The notes under the pieces were generated by a model. That model made no database searches, was not told the origin of the DNA, and saw only the letters and a program-made list of their open reading frames with translations. A program made the translations under genes and the position numbers. Shown one piece after another: positions 17,281 through 26,687 of a stretch of DNA of 64,000 nt. Positions within the stretch are counted from its first letter, which is position 1. Each line of letters begins with the position of its first letter. The stretch comes from Sinorhizobium shofinae (GTDB taxonomy: Bacteria; Pseudomonadota; Alphaproteobacteria; Rhizobiales; Rhizobiaceae), in contig MBFK01000136.1 in assembly GCA_001704765.1 (NCBI GenBank), positions 62,001 to 126,000 on the forward strand, read 5' to 3'.

Positions 17281-18960
17281 TCAGAACAATCCCTCTATAT
17301 AGCCCGCTTCATTGAGGCGGATCTTCTCCGAAGACGGTACCTTCGGCAGGCCCGGCATCGTCATGATCTCGCCCGTGATGACGACGACGAAGCCGGCGCC
17401 GGCCGCAAGTCGGACTTCACGGATCGGCACCGCATGACCGCTCGGAGCGCCGCGCAGATTGGGGTCGGTGGAGAAGGAATATTGCGTCTTGGCCATGCAG
17501 ATCGGCAGGTGCCCGTAGCCGTGGTCTTCCCAGGTTCTGAGCTGGTCCCGCACCAACTTGTCGGCAATGACTTCACTGGCGTGATAGATGTCCTTGGCGA
17601 TCGTCTCGATCTTATGGAAAAGCGGCATGTCGTCCGGATAAAGCGGCGAGAATTGTGAGTGTCCCGCATTGGCGAGATCGACGACCTTGTGCGCAAGTTC
17701 CTCGATGCCGGCCGACCCCTCCGCCCAGTGCCTGCACAGGACGGCCTCGGAACCGAGCGTTCGGACATAATCCTTGATCGCCTGGATCTCGGCCTCCGTA
17801 TCGGAGGTGAAGTGGTTGATTGCGACGAGCACCGGCACGCCGAATTTCTTGACGTTCTGCACATGGCGCCCGAGGTTCGCGCATCCCTTCCTGAGCGCCT
17901 CGAGATTCTCCTTGCCCAGGTCATCCTTCTTCACGCCGCCATTCATCTTGATTGCCCTAACGGTGGCAACGACGACAGCGGCGTCCGGCTTCAGGCCGGC
18001 CTTGCGGCACTTGATATCGAAGAATTTTTCCGCGCCGAGATCCGCTCCGAAACCGGCTTCGGTCACGACATATTCGGCAAGCTTCAGCGCCGTCGTCGTC
18101 GCCACAACCGAATTGCAGCCATGCGCGATGTTGGCGAAGGGCCCGCCATGGACGAAGGCCGGGTTGTTCTCGAGCGTCTGCACTAGGTTCGGCTGCATCG
18201 CATCCTTGAGCAGAACCGCCATCGCCCCGTCCGCCTTGATGTCCCGCGCGTAGACGGGACTCTTGTCGCGCCGATACCCGATGATGATATTGCCGAGACG
18301 CTTTTCCAGGTCCCTGATATCGACTGCAAGGCACAGGATCGCCATGACCTCCGAGGCGACGGTGATGTCGAAGCCCGTCTCGCGCGGGTAACCATTGGCG
18401 ACGCCGCCGAGCGAGCCGATGATCTGGCGCAGTGCCCGGTCGTTCATGTCCATCACCCGCCGCCAGGCGATGCGGCGGATATCGATCGCCTGTTCATTGC
18501 CCCAATAGATGTGGTTGTCGATCAGCGCGGCGAGCAGGTTGTGCGCCGAGGTGATGGCGTGGAAATCGCCGGTGAAATGAAGGTTGATGTCCTCCATCGG
18601 CACCACCTGGGCGTAACCGCCGCCGGCCGCGCCGCCCTTGATGCCGAAGCAGGGGCCAAGCGAGGCTTCGCGGATGCAGACGATTGTCTTCTTGCCGATG
18701 CGATTGAGGCCGTCGCCGAGGCCCACGGTCGTCGTCGTCTTGCCCTCGCCGGCCGGCGTCGGGTTGATCGCCGTCACCAGGATCAGCCGGCCGTTTCTCT
18801 TGCTCTTCTGCGCCGCTATGAATTCGGCGCTCACCTTCGCCTTGTCATGGCCGTAGGGAAGCAGATGTTCCGGCGGAATGCCGAGCTTCGCGCCGATCTC
18901 CAGGATCGGCTTCTTCCGCGCGGCGCGCGCAATCTCGATATCGGATTTGACCTCCGGCAT
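17281..18960 (-). CDS. fhs: Formate-tetrahydrofolate ligase
   Basis: A 559-residue one-carbon enzyme that makes 10-formyl-tetrahydrofolate from formate, THF and ATP. The P-loop is [19 protein letters not shown] near residues 67-85. Other family landmarks are [20 protein letters not shown] and [19 protein letters not shown]. The C-terminus carries [22 protein letters not shown] 18960 gives the usual [11 protein letters not shown] start; 18 extra codons upstream lack similarity. A partial RIME hairpin sits directly in its 5' region. Confidence 0.96.
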   Translation of the reverse strand: MPEVKSDIEIARAARKKPILEIGAKLGIPPEHLLPYGHDKAKVSAEFIAAQKSKRNGRLILVTAINPTPAGEGKTTTTVGLGDGLNRIGKKTIVCIREASLGPCFGIKGGAAGGGYAQVVPMEDINLHFTGDFHAITSAHNLLAALIDNHIYWGNEQAIDIRRIAWRRVMDMNDRALRQIIGSLGGVANGYPRETGFDITVASEVMAILCLAVDIRDLEKRLGNIIIGYRRDKSPVYARDIKADGAMAVLLKDAMQPNLVQTLENNPAFVHGGPFANIAHGCNSVVATTTALKLAEYVVTEAGFGADLGAEKFFDIKCRKAGLKPDAAVVVATVRAIKMNGGVKKDDLGKENLEALRKGCANLGRHVQNVKKFGVPVLVAINHFTSDTEAEIQAIKDYVRTLGSEAVLCRHWAEGSAGIEELAHKVVDLANAGHSQFSPLYPDDMPLFHKIETIAKDIYHASEVIADKLVRDQLRTWEDHGYGHLPICMAKTQYSFSTDPNLRGAPSGHAVPIREVRLAAGAGFVVVITGEIMTMPGLPKVPSSEKIRLNEAGYIEGLF

Positions 18961-18975
18961 GGCTGCTCCCCCCTT

Positions 18976-19021
18976 CACAGCGCCGTGCGTCCACGCAAGG
19001 GTCGCTGTAGCCACCTTGAAT
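18976..19021 (+). repeat. Half RIME element
   Basis: ACAGCGCCGTGCGTCCACG...CAAGGGTCGCTGTAG followed by CACCTTGAAT repeats the first palindrome of the full RIME copies, but the CTGCATG... second palindrome is missing. It occupies the region just upstream of fhs. Confidence 0.65.
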
Positions 19022-19094
19022 CGCCCGCGCCCTCCGCCTCCTCTGCGGAATGCGCGCGCTTCGTTGCTTTGTCCTTACGCTGACACGCTGCCCG

Positions 19095-20315
19095 TCAACG
19101 GGCAAGGATATCGCGCATCTCCACGAGGTTGGATCGCACGCGAAGAATATAGAAGCCCATCGTCGCCAGATGCGTCGGCATGATCCAGCCGTCCTCGCGG
19201 CCGTTCGAGATGATGAGCGGCTGGATGCGGAGTGCCGAGCGAAGCTGCTTCATCGTTTCCGTGTAGATCGGCGTTAGCCCGCGCTGCGCAACGACGTTCT
19301 CGAAATCGGCGCCGGCCGCCGAGAGGATGCCGTAATAGCCGTAGAGCTGGCCGAAGGCGAACCAGAAGCGGTCGTCGGCGCGCGTGTCGAACCAGCCGCC
19401 ATTGTGGAATTCCGAGCGTTCGCGGATGATCGCCGAAGTATTGCCGAGGTCATTGGCGATGCGGTCGAGGAACTCCACCATGTTGTCGGACCGGCCGTCG
19501 AAGATCGCCTCGCACTTGCCGAGCGAGGTGTTGAACTTCCTGAGATCGCGCATGGCGGCGCGATAGAAGCTTGGCGTCGGGGTCTTGGGACCGAAAGGAT
19601 TGAGGCCGAAATACCAGGTTTCCTCGTCGAACTGGATATTGCCGCGAGCGCTCTGCAGGTCGTTGTTGACGCCGGACGTACCGCGGACCCGGCCGAGTGA
19701 GTCGACCAGCTCAACGGTGGTACGCCGGATAGCCTGATTTATGCCGCGCTGGAACGACGCCTTGTTGTCGAGCCAGGGCGTGTCGTCCCAGTCGAGCCCG
19801 AACAACCCGAGCTTGTAGGCGAGCATCGAGGAAATCCAGGCGTTCTGATTGACGTTTAGGTCAATGAGGTCGGCCGCCACGTCGACCACCGCCGAGGTCT
19901 GGCAGACCGTGCCGGCCGGCAGTTGCGCCATATCGAGCGCTTCGGTCGTCGATGCGTCCGAAGGAGCCACGGCGGCGGCCTGACTCGCGGTCGGCGCGCT
20001 ACCGGATTGTCCCGTCGTGGCGCCTGGGCCGCTGATCGGCGAACCGGCCGGCACCTTGCGCTGGGAAAGCTTGTAACGATCGACATAATCCGGATCGAAA
20101 TTGGTCCAGGCCTGCGTCTGCCAGACGAAGTAACCATAGAAGAGGATCAGGCCGAGCAGCGCCAAGCCAATCGGCCCTTTGATGATCCAGGTCCTCGCCC
20201 GATACCAGTTGGCGAGCGCCACGAAGGGCGAGAGGAGCCAGGAAACCGCAAGGCCTATGCCACGGCCGATCGCCGTGAAAAGACGCTGAAAAAACGCAAC
20301 GATCGGATCGAGCAT
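19095..20315 (-). CDS. DUF2333 membrane protein (AAA+ cluster gene 5)
   Basis: A 406-residue protein of the DUF2333 family. The N-terminal 30 residues are amphipathic/hydrophobic (RLFTAIGRGIGLAVSWLLSP), and one definite membrane helix follows near residues 48-68 (GPIGLALLGLILFYGYFVWQ). The remaining residues, including an Ala/Ser/Thr-rich linker (105-145), should form a large periplasmic domain. It has no enzyme motif. GAGGAATAGGAC precedes the ATG, and three bases separate it from the stop of the preceding gene, so it is the last gene of the five-gene operon and probably its membrane anchor. Confidence 0.8.
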   Translation of the reverse strand: MLDPIVAFFQRLFTAIGRGIGLAVSWLLSPFVALANWYRARTWIIKGPIGLALLGLILFYGYFVWQTQAWTNFDPDYVDRYKLSQRKVPAGSPISGPGATTGQSGSAPTASQAAAVAPSDASTTEALDMAQLPAGTVCQTSAVVDVAADLIDLNVNQNAWISSMLAYKLGLFGLDWDDTPWLDNKASFQRGINQAIRRTTVELVDSLGRVRGTSGVNNDLQSARGNIQFDEETWYFGLNPFGPKTPTPSFYRAAMRDLRKFNTSLGKCEAIFDGRSDNMVEFLDRIANDLGNTSAIIRERSEFHNGGWFDTRADDRFWFAFGQLYGYYGILSAAGADFENVVAQRGLTPIYTETMKQLRSALRIQPLIISNGREDGWIMPTHLATMGFYILRVRSNLVEMRDILAR

Positions 20316-20318
20316 GTC

Positions 20319-21608
20319 CTATTCCTCTTTGAGACCGTAGAGCTTGTGGCGGAAGGCGGTCTTGTCTTTGAGATATGTGCCCGTCAATGTTGCCACAACA
20401 TATTCGCGGAATTTTTCGCTGTAGTGCTCGTAGGCACCGTAAAAGCCCTGCTTGTCGAACACGAAGCGCGAGACGAAGTCGCGCGGAACGAGCTGCGAAA
20501 TGAGCTGGTTGATCAGCCATTTGTCCGGATGGTCCGGGGCCGCCCTCACCAGCAGGAATCGGTTTTCCGGCGCGATCTCCTGCATCTTAATCGTGCCCGT
20601 CGCCGCGATCGCCCGCGACATTTCCTGAAGGAAGGGATAGCTCCCGTCGCGCGCGACGAGCGCGGCGTTGCGATGGATCCAGGTCTGCAGCCAGATCCGG
20701 TCGGCATCGAGGAGATCCGCATTCGGATCGGCCTCGTTGATCAGCCCGCGGATCGCCATGTCGGCCCGGTGCTGGAAAAGCCCCGAATCCTGGACCCAGG
20801 AGGCCTGCGGCAGTTGCAGCCGGTTCGTCGTCGCCAGGAAGTCGTAAATGCGCGCGTGATCGCTAATGGCGATGTAACTCACCTGCCAAGGCCGCGAGCG
20901 CCGGAAGCCGGGTACGGAAGGATCGCAGATCACCGTCGTCGTCTTCTCGTCGAGGAAAACGTAGACGCCGCCGAAATGATTGGCCCAGTAGGCCTCGTGC
21001 CGGAAGACCAGTTCCTCGGGGACGAGTGCATTCTGACGGATGTCGCCGGTCAGCTTGGCGAGTTCCACCATCCGGTTCAGCATGGCGTCATCGGACCACG
21101 CGTTCGGCACCTTCTTCAGTCGGTCGACGAGCTCCCGGAGCTCCGCCGCCTTGCCGAGCAAGTCCTCAGCGGAAAGCACCCGGAAGCGTACCTCGTTGAT
21201 CGACAAGAGATCGTCGATGTCCTCGACCACCGACACCGAATCCTCGATCTCGCCATAGAGCGCGTCCTTGATCGTAACGGCGTTGATCGCTCGGCTATTG
21301 GCGTTGAAGAACTCATGCATCAGCGCCGCGGTGTTGGAAAAACTCGTGTGGACCACCGGCAGTTCCGCCTGGGCGGGCGTCAGGACGATGAAGCGCCGGT
21401 TGACCCGGTTCGGGTCGAGATAGTCGCGGTCTCCCAATTCATGGGCGATCTCCGGCGAGAAGCCGGTCATATCGATGCTGAAGCGCTCGAGCGCGGTCGG
21501 CTTCAGCCCGAAGCCTTCGAGCGCCTTGTTGTAGCGCGCGACGAGGTGCGGCTCGGAAACGTCGAGCAGCCGTCCATAAATCAGCTCGGCTTCGAAAAGG
21601 CGCTTCAT
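20319..21608 (-). CDS. Conserved protein of unknown function (AAA+ cluster gene 4)
   Basis: A 429-residue soluble protein without recognised domain, probably the DUF6638 group. It has no signal peptide or membrane segment. Hydrophobic, tryptophan- and aspartate-rich segments (AYWANHFGGVYVFLDEKTTT, GFRRSRPWQVSYIAISDHAR) and a central helical region (residues 110-170) look like a globular fold with an inserted coiled coil. It starts 20 bases after the AAA+ gene's stop and is followed by DUF2333 after three bases, so it belongs to the same transcript. Confidence 0.72.
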   Translation of the reverse strand: MKRLFEAELIYGRLLDVSEPHLVARYNKALEGFGLKPTALERFSIDMTGFSPEIAHELGDRDYLDPNRVNRRFIVLTPAQAELPVVHTSFSNTAALMHEFFNANSRAINAVTIKDALYGEIEDSVSVVEDIDDLLSINEVRFRVLSAEDLLGKAAELRELVDRLKKVPNAWSDDAMLNRMVELAKLTGDIRQNALVPEELVFRHEAYWANHFGGVYVFLDEKTTTVICDPSVPGFRRSRPWQVSYIAISDHARIYDFLATTNRLQLPQASWVQDSGLFQHRADMAIRGLINEADPNADLLDADRIWLQTWIHRNAALVARDGSYPFLQEMSRAIAATGTIKMQEIAPENRFLLVRAAPDHPDKWLINQLISQLVPRDFVSRFVFDKQGFYGAYEHYSEKFREYVVATLTGTYLKDKTAFRHKLYGLKEE

Positions 21609-21627
21609 GCGGCAGTGCTCTCTTCGG

Positions 21628-23544
21628 TCATGCCTGCCACCGACCCTCGCGCTTCATCGCCTCGATCTCGCGGATCGCCTTCTCGCGCTGGCGCTCGCGG
21701 CGGATGATGTCCGCAATGGCGGCGTCGTCCGACTTGTCGGTGTAGCGGAATTCGCTGTCGGCGTAGCGGTTGATCTCCTGCAGCACCATGTCGATGGTGA
21801 TCGGACCCCGCAATTCCTCGATCATCGCCCTCTTCTCGTCGTAGGACTTGTGCATGAAGGAGCCCGCATTCTTGAACCAGTCGTCCGGCAGTTCGACGTC
21901 GATCGCCCGCATCTTGATCGCATCGGTGATGTTCCTGATCGCCCGGCCGGTGAAACGGGGCTCCGCCTCCTTGATCATGTGCAGGTAGGCGCCGACATCG
22001 GCGAGCGAAGCGATCTTGCCCTTCTCCTTCTCGTAGCGCTCCCAGACGGCGGTGAGCCCCTCCTCCTGTGGCCGCGCATGCGCCGCATAGGATTGCGAAA
22101 CGGCGCGCTTGATTTCCTGGCCGGCAAAGAGGTCGTGCTGCCCAAGTGGGATCTTGTGGTTCTTGCCGACGAGCAGCGCGAAGATGTCGATGTAATCGCC
22201 TTCCGTCTGCGGCCCGTCGACCAGCCAGCGCGCGCCGGCCCGCTGGCGGAGCGCATCGTCGACATTCTCCGGATGGTTCGAGAACATGCCGAAGGTGCAA
22301 TTGCCGCGCACCACGGTCGAGGCGCCCGCAAAACTCTCCATCAGCACCGCCGTCACCTCGTGCTGGCCGGCCGAGGCGCGGTCGTCGGATCGCTTCGCCG
22401 CCACCTGGTCTACGTCGTCGATCGTGCCGAAGCCGATCGCCCGCGGGTTCACGACGTTGTTGACGAACTCCTTGCAGTTCTGGCCCGATTTGCCCTGGTA
22501 GGAGGAGATCTGGTCGACGCCGAAATTCTCGTAGTGGAAGGGATAGCCGGCGACGCCGCAATAGTCGTGGAGCATGCCGGCAAGCATCTGGATCAATATC
22601 GTCTTGCCGGTGCCCGGCATCCCGTCGCCGATGAAGGTGAAGAGGAAGCCGCCAAGCTCGACAAACGGGTTCATCTGTCGGTCGAAGTCGTAGGCCATCA
22701 GCATCTTGGCGAGTTTCAGCGCCTGATATTTGGCGATGTGATTGCCGATGATTTCTTCCGGCTTCTTGAAGGTCATCACCAGCGGCTTGCGCTTCTGCCC
22801 GGGCGCGACATCGAAACCGTTGAGCGTGAAATCATCCTGGTCGAGCCGGATATGGACATTCTCGAAGTTCTGCAGCCCGGTGAAACGCGCCTTGCGGGCA
22901 AGCAAGCCTTCGATCGCGACGCGCGAAAAGGCACGAGTGCGTGCAGTCAAGGCCAGATCGTCTGGCGCACCGGCGATGCTGCGAGCGAGGGCGGCGACCA
23001 TACTCTTCAGCGCGTCCTGGGGCGTGTCGAAGAGAAAATCCGGCTCGGCGGCATCGTCCACCGGCTCGCCCTCGCCCTGCAAGGTCGTGCCGAGATAGGC
23101 GGCAAGCGTGAAGGCGGCGATATAGGCGGCTGCCGAAAGCAGCGCCTTGAAATGGCTCGCCTCCTCGCCGGCAAGGGGGGTGCCGGCATTGCGCGCCTGC
23201 AATTGTTCCAGGTTCGTATGCCGTGCGAACACGTCCGCCACCGCTAGCGCCACCTGGATGCCGCGCCGGGCTCGGTAGAGGATGGCATGTTGTGCCGGCG
23301 AAAGGAGCGGATCAGCGCCGCGTACCGATTGGATGGTGCGTGCGAGTTCGACCTCGCGAGTCCGCCGCTGGCCGCCAGTCGAGACGGTCGAGACGAAGCG
23401 GCGCCCGGTGCCCGCAAGCGGCGTGCCCGCCGAGGCCTCGTCCCGCTCAAGGATGACAAGCTTGGTCACCAGGCTCTGCGCCACCGCCTGATGTTTGGCG
23501 ATGTCGTCCTCATGCAACGTCGTCAGGCCCGTATTCAGCGTCAT
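21628..23544 (-). CDS. AAA+ ATPase (AAA+ cluster gene 3)
   Basis: A 638-residue ATPase. The N-terminal 290 residues show no known domain but include a hydrophobic helix at 134-154 (FKALLSAAAYIAAFTLAAYL). The AAA+ core follows: Walker A GDGMPGTGKT at 306-315, Walker B-like IGFGTIDDVDQ at 370-380, sensor-1 region TFGMFSNHPENVDDAL with Asn 423, and Arg-finger candidates in RQRAGARW (433-439). A helical lid with RFTGRAIRNITDAIK follows near 540-560. Charged C-terminal helices end the protein. No protease or helicase domain is attached, so it probably remodels the partner proteins encoded around it. Spacing to the gene before it is three bases. Confidence 0.85.
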   Translation of the reverse strand: MTLNTGLTTLHEDDIAKHQAVAQSLVTKLVILERDEASAGTPLAGTGRRFVSTVSTGGQRRTREVELARTIQSVRGADPLLSPAQHAILYRARRGIQVALAVADVFARHTNLEQLQARNAGTPLAGEEASHFKALLSAAAYIAAFTLAAYLGTTLQGEGEPVDDAAEPDFLFDTPQDALKSMVAALARSIAGAPDDLALTARTRAFSRVAIEGLLARKARFTGLQNFENVHIRLDQDDFTLNGFDVAPGQKRKPLVMTFKKPEEIIGNHIAKYQALKLAKMLMAYDFDRQMNPFVELGGFLFTFIGDGMPGTGKTILIQMLAGMLHDYCGVAGYPFHYENFGVDQISSYQGKSGQNCKEFVNNVVNPRAIGFGTIDDVDQVAAKRSDDRASAGQHEVTAVLMESFAGASTVVRGNCTFGMFSNHPENVDDALRQRAGARWLVDGPQTEGDYIDIFALLVGKNHKIPLGQHDLFAGQEIKRAVSQSYAAHARPQEEGLTAVWERYEKEKGKIASLADVGAYLHMIKEAEPRFTGRAIRNITDAIKMRAIDVELPDDWFKNAGSFMHKSYDEKRAMIEELRGPITIDMVLQEINRYADSEFRYTDKSDDAAIADIIRRERQREKAIREIEAMKREGRWQA

Positions 23545-23547
23545 CGC

Positions 23548-24696
23548 TTAAACCTCGCTCACCACCTGGTTGCCGGAGATCACGTGCACCTTGTAGTCGC
23601 CGAAAACCTGCGCCGCCTCGCCGGCCGCGTAGAGCGCCTGATAGGCGTCGTGCGGCACCAGAGCATGTTTCTCATAGGCGCTCACGCCCATGCGCGCGGC
23701 TTCGAGATTGTCCGTTTCGATGTGAAACTCCTCCTGCGCCGGCGTTGAGGACCAGAAGCCGCTCTGGGCGGGCCGCTCGGCCTTGGAGAAGACCTCCTGC
23801 ACCGTCCAGGTCAGGAGCCAGGCATTCTCTGTCTTGCGCACCTTTGAGAGGATATCGTTGATCCGGGCATTGTTCTCGGTGATTCCGGCCGAATAGAACG
23901 GCCCGAGCACGATGCGCCTCAGCTGCTTCGGATGCAGTTCCGGAAAATCCTTGTCGAGATTGGTGGCGATCGTCACCGGTGTCAGCGAATAGGCGCTGTT
24001 CTTCGAGGCGAAATCGTCGAAACGGCTGGCAAGCTCCGGATTGAGCAGCCCGCCGACCGGCAGCGGGATCTCGATCTCCGGATTGAGCTTGCCGTCTTCG
24101 GTAACCAGCATCTCGACGACATTTTCCGAAGAATCCTCGATCGTCGCCATGTAGATCATCGGAAGCGTCTGAGTGCCGTCAAAGACCCCCCAGGCGACGA
24201 CGTAACAGGGCCGCATCGTCTTGGGATTGACGGCGACTCGGATCGTCTCCGGGAGGATGAAGGGCGAGAAGATGTCACCCTTGCCGATCTGCTCGAGATA
24301 GAGCCGCTCCGCCATGCGGGCCTGCAGCGCCTCCGGAAATGCCTTCTGCCGCAGGATGAAATCGACCATCTCCTCTCGCAAAGCATCCGCGGATGGAATG
24401 CTCGCAAGGCGCTTCTGCGCACTCTGCCGGTCGTTTTCGAGCTCCAGCACATTCTGGAAAACCGGAAAACCGCTCTCCGCGCGCGAGATCCGGAAGTGCT
24501 CTACGAAGCCGATGCGGTTTTCCCAGCAGGCAACCGATGCCTTCAGCCGCATCAGATAGGGAACGATGACTTCGCCGACGACCGTGTTGTGATAGAGCGG
24601 CGAATTGCGATCGCCAAGAAACAGTTCAAGCCCCGCCAGGGCGGCCCGGATCGAGGTGAAATATTGCCTGACGGCAGGGGATATGGCGGTATTCAT
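23548..24696 (-). CDS. Conserved protein of unknown function (AAA+ cluster gene 2)
   Basis: A 382-residue soluble protein with no recognised domain. It is mostly mixed alpha/beta, with a helical N-terminal third (AVRQYFTSIRAALAGLELFL, SVACWENRIGFVEHFR) and a C-terminal segment ending HVISGNQVVSEV. Its stop lies three bases from the AAA+ start. The ATG has no good Shine-Dalgarno, and a 243-bp element with inverted ends begins only 14 bases upstream, so its original translation signal may have been displaced. Confidence 0.7.
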   Translation of the reverse strand: MNTAISPAVRQYFTSIRAALAGLELFLGDRNSPLYHNTVVGEVIVPYLMRLKASVACWENRIGFVEHFRISRAESGFPVFQNVLELENDRQSAQKRLASIPSADALREEMVDFILRQKAFPEALQARMAERLYLEQIGKGDIFSPFILPETIRVAVNPKTMRPCYVVAWGVFDGTQTLPMIYMATIEDSSENVVEMLVTEDGKLNPEIEIPLPVGGLLNPELASRFDDFASKNSAYSLTPVTIATNLDKDFPELHPKQLRRIVLGPFYSAGITENNARINDILSKVRKTENAWLLTWTVQEVFSKAERPAQSGFWSSTPAQEEFHIETDNLEAARMGVSAYEKHALVPHDAYQALYAAGEAAQVFGDYKVHVISGNQVVSEV

Positions 24697-24709
24697 AGCG
24701 AGGGTCAGG

Positions 24710-24952
24710 GCCTATTGGATTCATCCATTCTGCGCGGCGGATTTCGTGCCTGACAAGGAGGGAAGATGCAGGAAATGCGGAACATTTTCAAATCTTTCCG
24801 ACGCAGTCAGATACGAAATCCGCCTCGCCTTCGGGTTCAGCTCCCGGGCCGCCTGATCGAAAACAATGCTCGCCAAGACCTTCGGGCCGTGCCTTGCGCT
24901 TGTTTCTCCATCCAATCCCATGACCTGAACAGAATGGATGAAACCAATAGGC
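24710..24952. mobile_element. 243-bp element with 23-bp terminal inverted repeats (MITE-like)
   Basis: The left end GCCTATTGGATTCATCCATTCTG and the right end, read in complement, match at 22 of 23 bases. TA lies symmetrically three bases inside each end, which would fit TA target duplication if the true ends are TTGG. The interior carries an open frame on the minus strand that runs nearly end to end but has no recognisable product. It sits inside the AAA+ operon between genes 1 and 2. No transposase is present, so any movement would need one in trans. Confidence 0.55.
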
Positions 24953-25020
24953 TCTCCTGGCCTCCCCTCCGGCAAATGCCGAAAGGGCGGTCGGAAAGCT
25001 GGTCATTGCCGCGTTGCCGA

Positions 25021-26109
25021 TCACTGCTTCACGTAGTTTGCGGCATTGTGCTTGTCCATCACCGCCTGGAAGCGACGGGCAAAGGCGTCGTCGGCCAGCT
25101 TCTTACGCCGCTGGATATCCTGCGTCGCAAGCATGTTCTTTTCATGCATTTCGAGTAGGTCGCCGATGTGGCGTTGGGCGGCTGCACCAATTCCGGCCAT
25201 GGTCTCCTCGGCGGCGGTGTCGACCTGGCTGCCGAGCGTGTTGATCTTGTGAGCCACATCCTGCTGTGCCGCCGTCTTCAGCGAATCCTCCAGCGACTTG
25301 TAGAGCACGATGCGCTGTTCGGTATCGATCGTCAGCTTGTTGATCAGTGTGTTCTGCGCGGCGATCTGATTGTTGAGCGAATCGACGAAGGTCTGGAACA
25401 TTGCCGTGTATCGCTCGAGCGTCTGGCTCTCGGCGAGCAGTTCCTGTTCCTTGGCCTGCTTCTCATTGTATTCCGTTGCCAGCCGCGAGCGATCAGCCTC
25501 GAGGTTGGTACGCGTCGTCTGATCCGTGGAAGCGGCGATCCGGTTCTCGATGTCGAGCAGCAGCGGATTGAGCTCCTCGATGCGCTTCTGCGTCTGTTCG
25601 AGTGCGGCCATCGTGCCCTTGCGGCGCTCGATCACCTGGATGAGGCTCTGCTCGGAGGTCTTGTAGCGCTGATCGAGGATCGCCTTCTGTTCCTTGAGGA
25701 TGCCGACGATCGTGTCGGACTTGGAGAGCAATTCCTGGAGGTTGCCGGCGAGCGACATGTTGCGCACCCGGTCGGTGCGCAGGCGCTGCATCGACTGCTT
25801 GGAGAAGATGCCGATGAACTTCTCGTAGCCCGTATAGCTCTTCATGCTCTCGAATTCGGCACCGAAGACGTTTGTCGCATCTTCGAGCCCGATGATCAGA
25901 TCGGCGATATTGGCTTCCATCACCTTCTGCTGCTTGAGGACGTCCTGGATACGGGCGTTCTCGATGTCGAAATTGACGTCGCCGAGCTTGGTGTCAGCCT
26001 TGGCGAACTGCTCGAGGACGACGCCCGACTGCTCGAGCTTGCCGCGCATCTCGTCGACGACGCTGCGCGTCTTCGCGATCTCGGCGTCAAAGTTTTGAAG
26101 AGTGGCCAT
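25021..26109 (-). CDS. Long coiled-coil protein (AAA+ cluster gene 1)
   Basis: A 362-residue cytoplasmic protein that is almost wholly charged helix with heptad-like spacing (residues 1-50, 125-300), for example VIERRKGTMAALEQTQKRIE and SLEDSLKTAAQQDVAHKINT. There is no signal peptide or membrane segment. The GGGGATAAGGAAATG context fixes the start; an ATG seven codons earlier is weaker. The helical arrangement recalls TelA (toxic anion resistance) and PspA-like scaffold proteins, but similarity is not strong enough to assign. It heads the cluster, separated from the rest by the inverted-repeat element. Confidence 0.78.
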   Translation of the reverse strand: MATLQNFDAEIAKTRSVVDEMRGKLEQSGVVLEQFAKADTKLGDVNFDIENARIQDVLKQQKVMEANIADLIIGLEDATNVFGAEFESMKSYTGYEKFIGIFSKQSMQRLRTDRVRNMSLAGNLQELLSKSDTIVGILKEQKAILDQRYKTSEQSLIQVIERRKGTMAALEQTQKRIEELNPLLLDIENRIAASTDQTTRTNLEADRSRLATEYNEKQAKEQELLAESQTLERYTAMFQTFVDSLNNQIAAQNTLINKLTIDTEQRIVLYKSLEDSLKTAAQQDVAHKINTLGSQVDTAAEETMAGIGAAAQRHIGDLLEMHEKNMLATQDIQRRKKLADDAFARRFQAVMDKHNAANYVKQ

Positions 26110-26258
26110 TTCCTTATCCCCACCGTCCATCCGGGCAACTGTGCCCGCGAACCAAATGCTCAGCCCTTGATTGCAGTTATATAAAGGGTGTTTAGCAAGT
26201 CAGGACAAGAGACGCCGAGGGGCTTTTTTCGCCCGACCGGCGGGACTGGGCGGCTCGT

Positions 26259-26620
26259 TCATCGGCCGGCAGCGGGATTCTTCAGGTAGGCGATGACATC
26301 GGCGATATCCGCCGGCTTCTTCAAACCCGGAAAGCTCATTCTTGTGCCGCTCCCCCATGGCCCTGGGGCTCAAGAGATATTCCGTGAGCCTCGCCTCATC
26401 CCACACTTTGCCTTGGGCGCCGAACGCCTTCATCGCATGGGAATAGCCATAGCCCCCCGAGCGACGCCACGGGACGGCCGACGACGCCCATGAGGCTCGG
26501 CCCAACCCGGTGGCAGGCGCTGCATTTCCTGAAGACCGCGACGCCTGCCTTGGCATCCCCATCCGCCAGTGGCGTAGCGACAAGGGCAAGACACGTGGCG
26601 AAGACGACGGACCGCTTCAT
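26259..26620 (-). pseudogene. Cytochrome c (class I), frameshifted
   Basis: The first frame gives a signal peptide (SVVFATCLALVATPLADG) and the haem motif CSACH followed by RVGP and SLMGVVGRPVASLGG. The reading then must shift at a run of six G (about 26455) to continue as YGYSHAMKAFGAQGKVWDEA and [10 protein letters not shown]. It must shift again at a run of five G (about 26343) to end as [20 protein letters not shown] plus [10 protein letters not shown] and a stop at 26259. The usual KNKVGP-type loop after CxxCH is also shortened. Both shifts fall in G homopolymers, so base-calling error must be considered. If real, the gene no longer makes a full cytochrome. Confidence 0.78.
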
Positions 26621-26687
26621 TGGAACTCCTGTGAGGCAAGCTCACTTCATTCGCGTCCTTGCGACCGCACCGATCGGCGGGCCGTCG

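Noticed and set aside
19923..23247. Two very long plus-strand frames (594 and 546 codons) antisense to the AAA+ cluster
   Set aside because: They mirror genes with good starts, spacing and an AAA+ core. The antisense products lack any domain and end arbitrarily.
24721..24975. An 84-codon minus-strand ORF within the inverted-repeat element
   Set aside because: It has no ribosome site and no family, and its length follows the element's ends. It is reported as part of the element and not as a gene.
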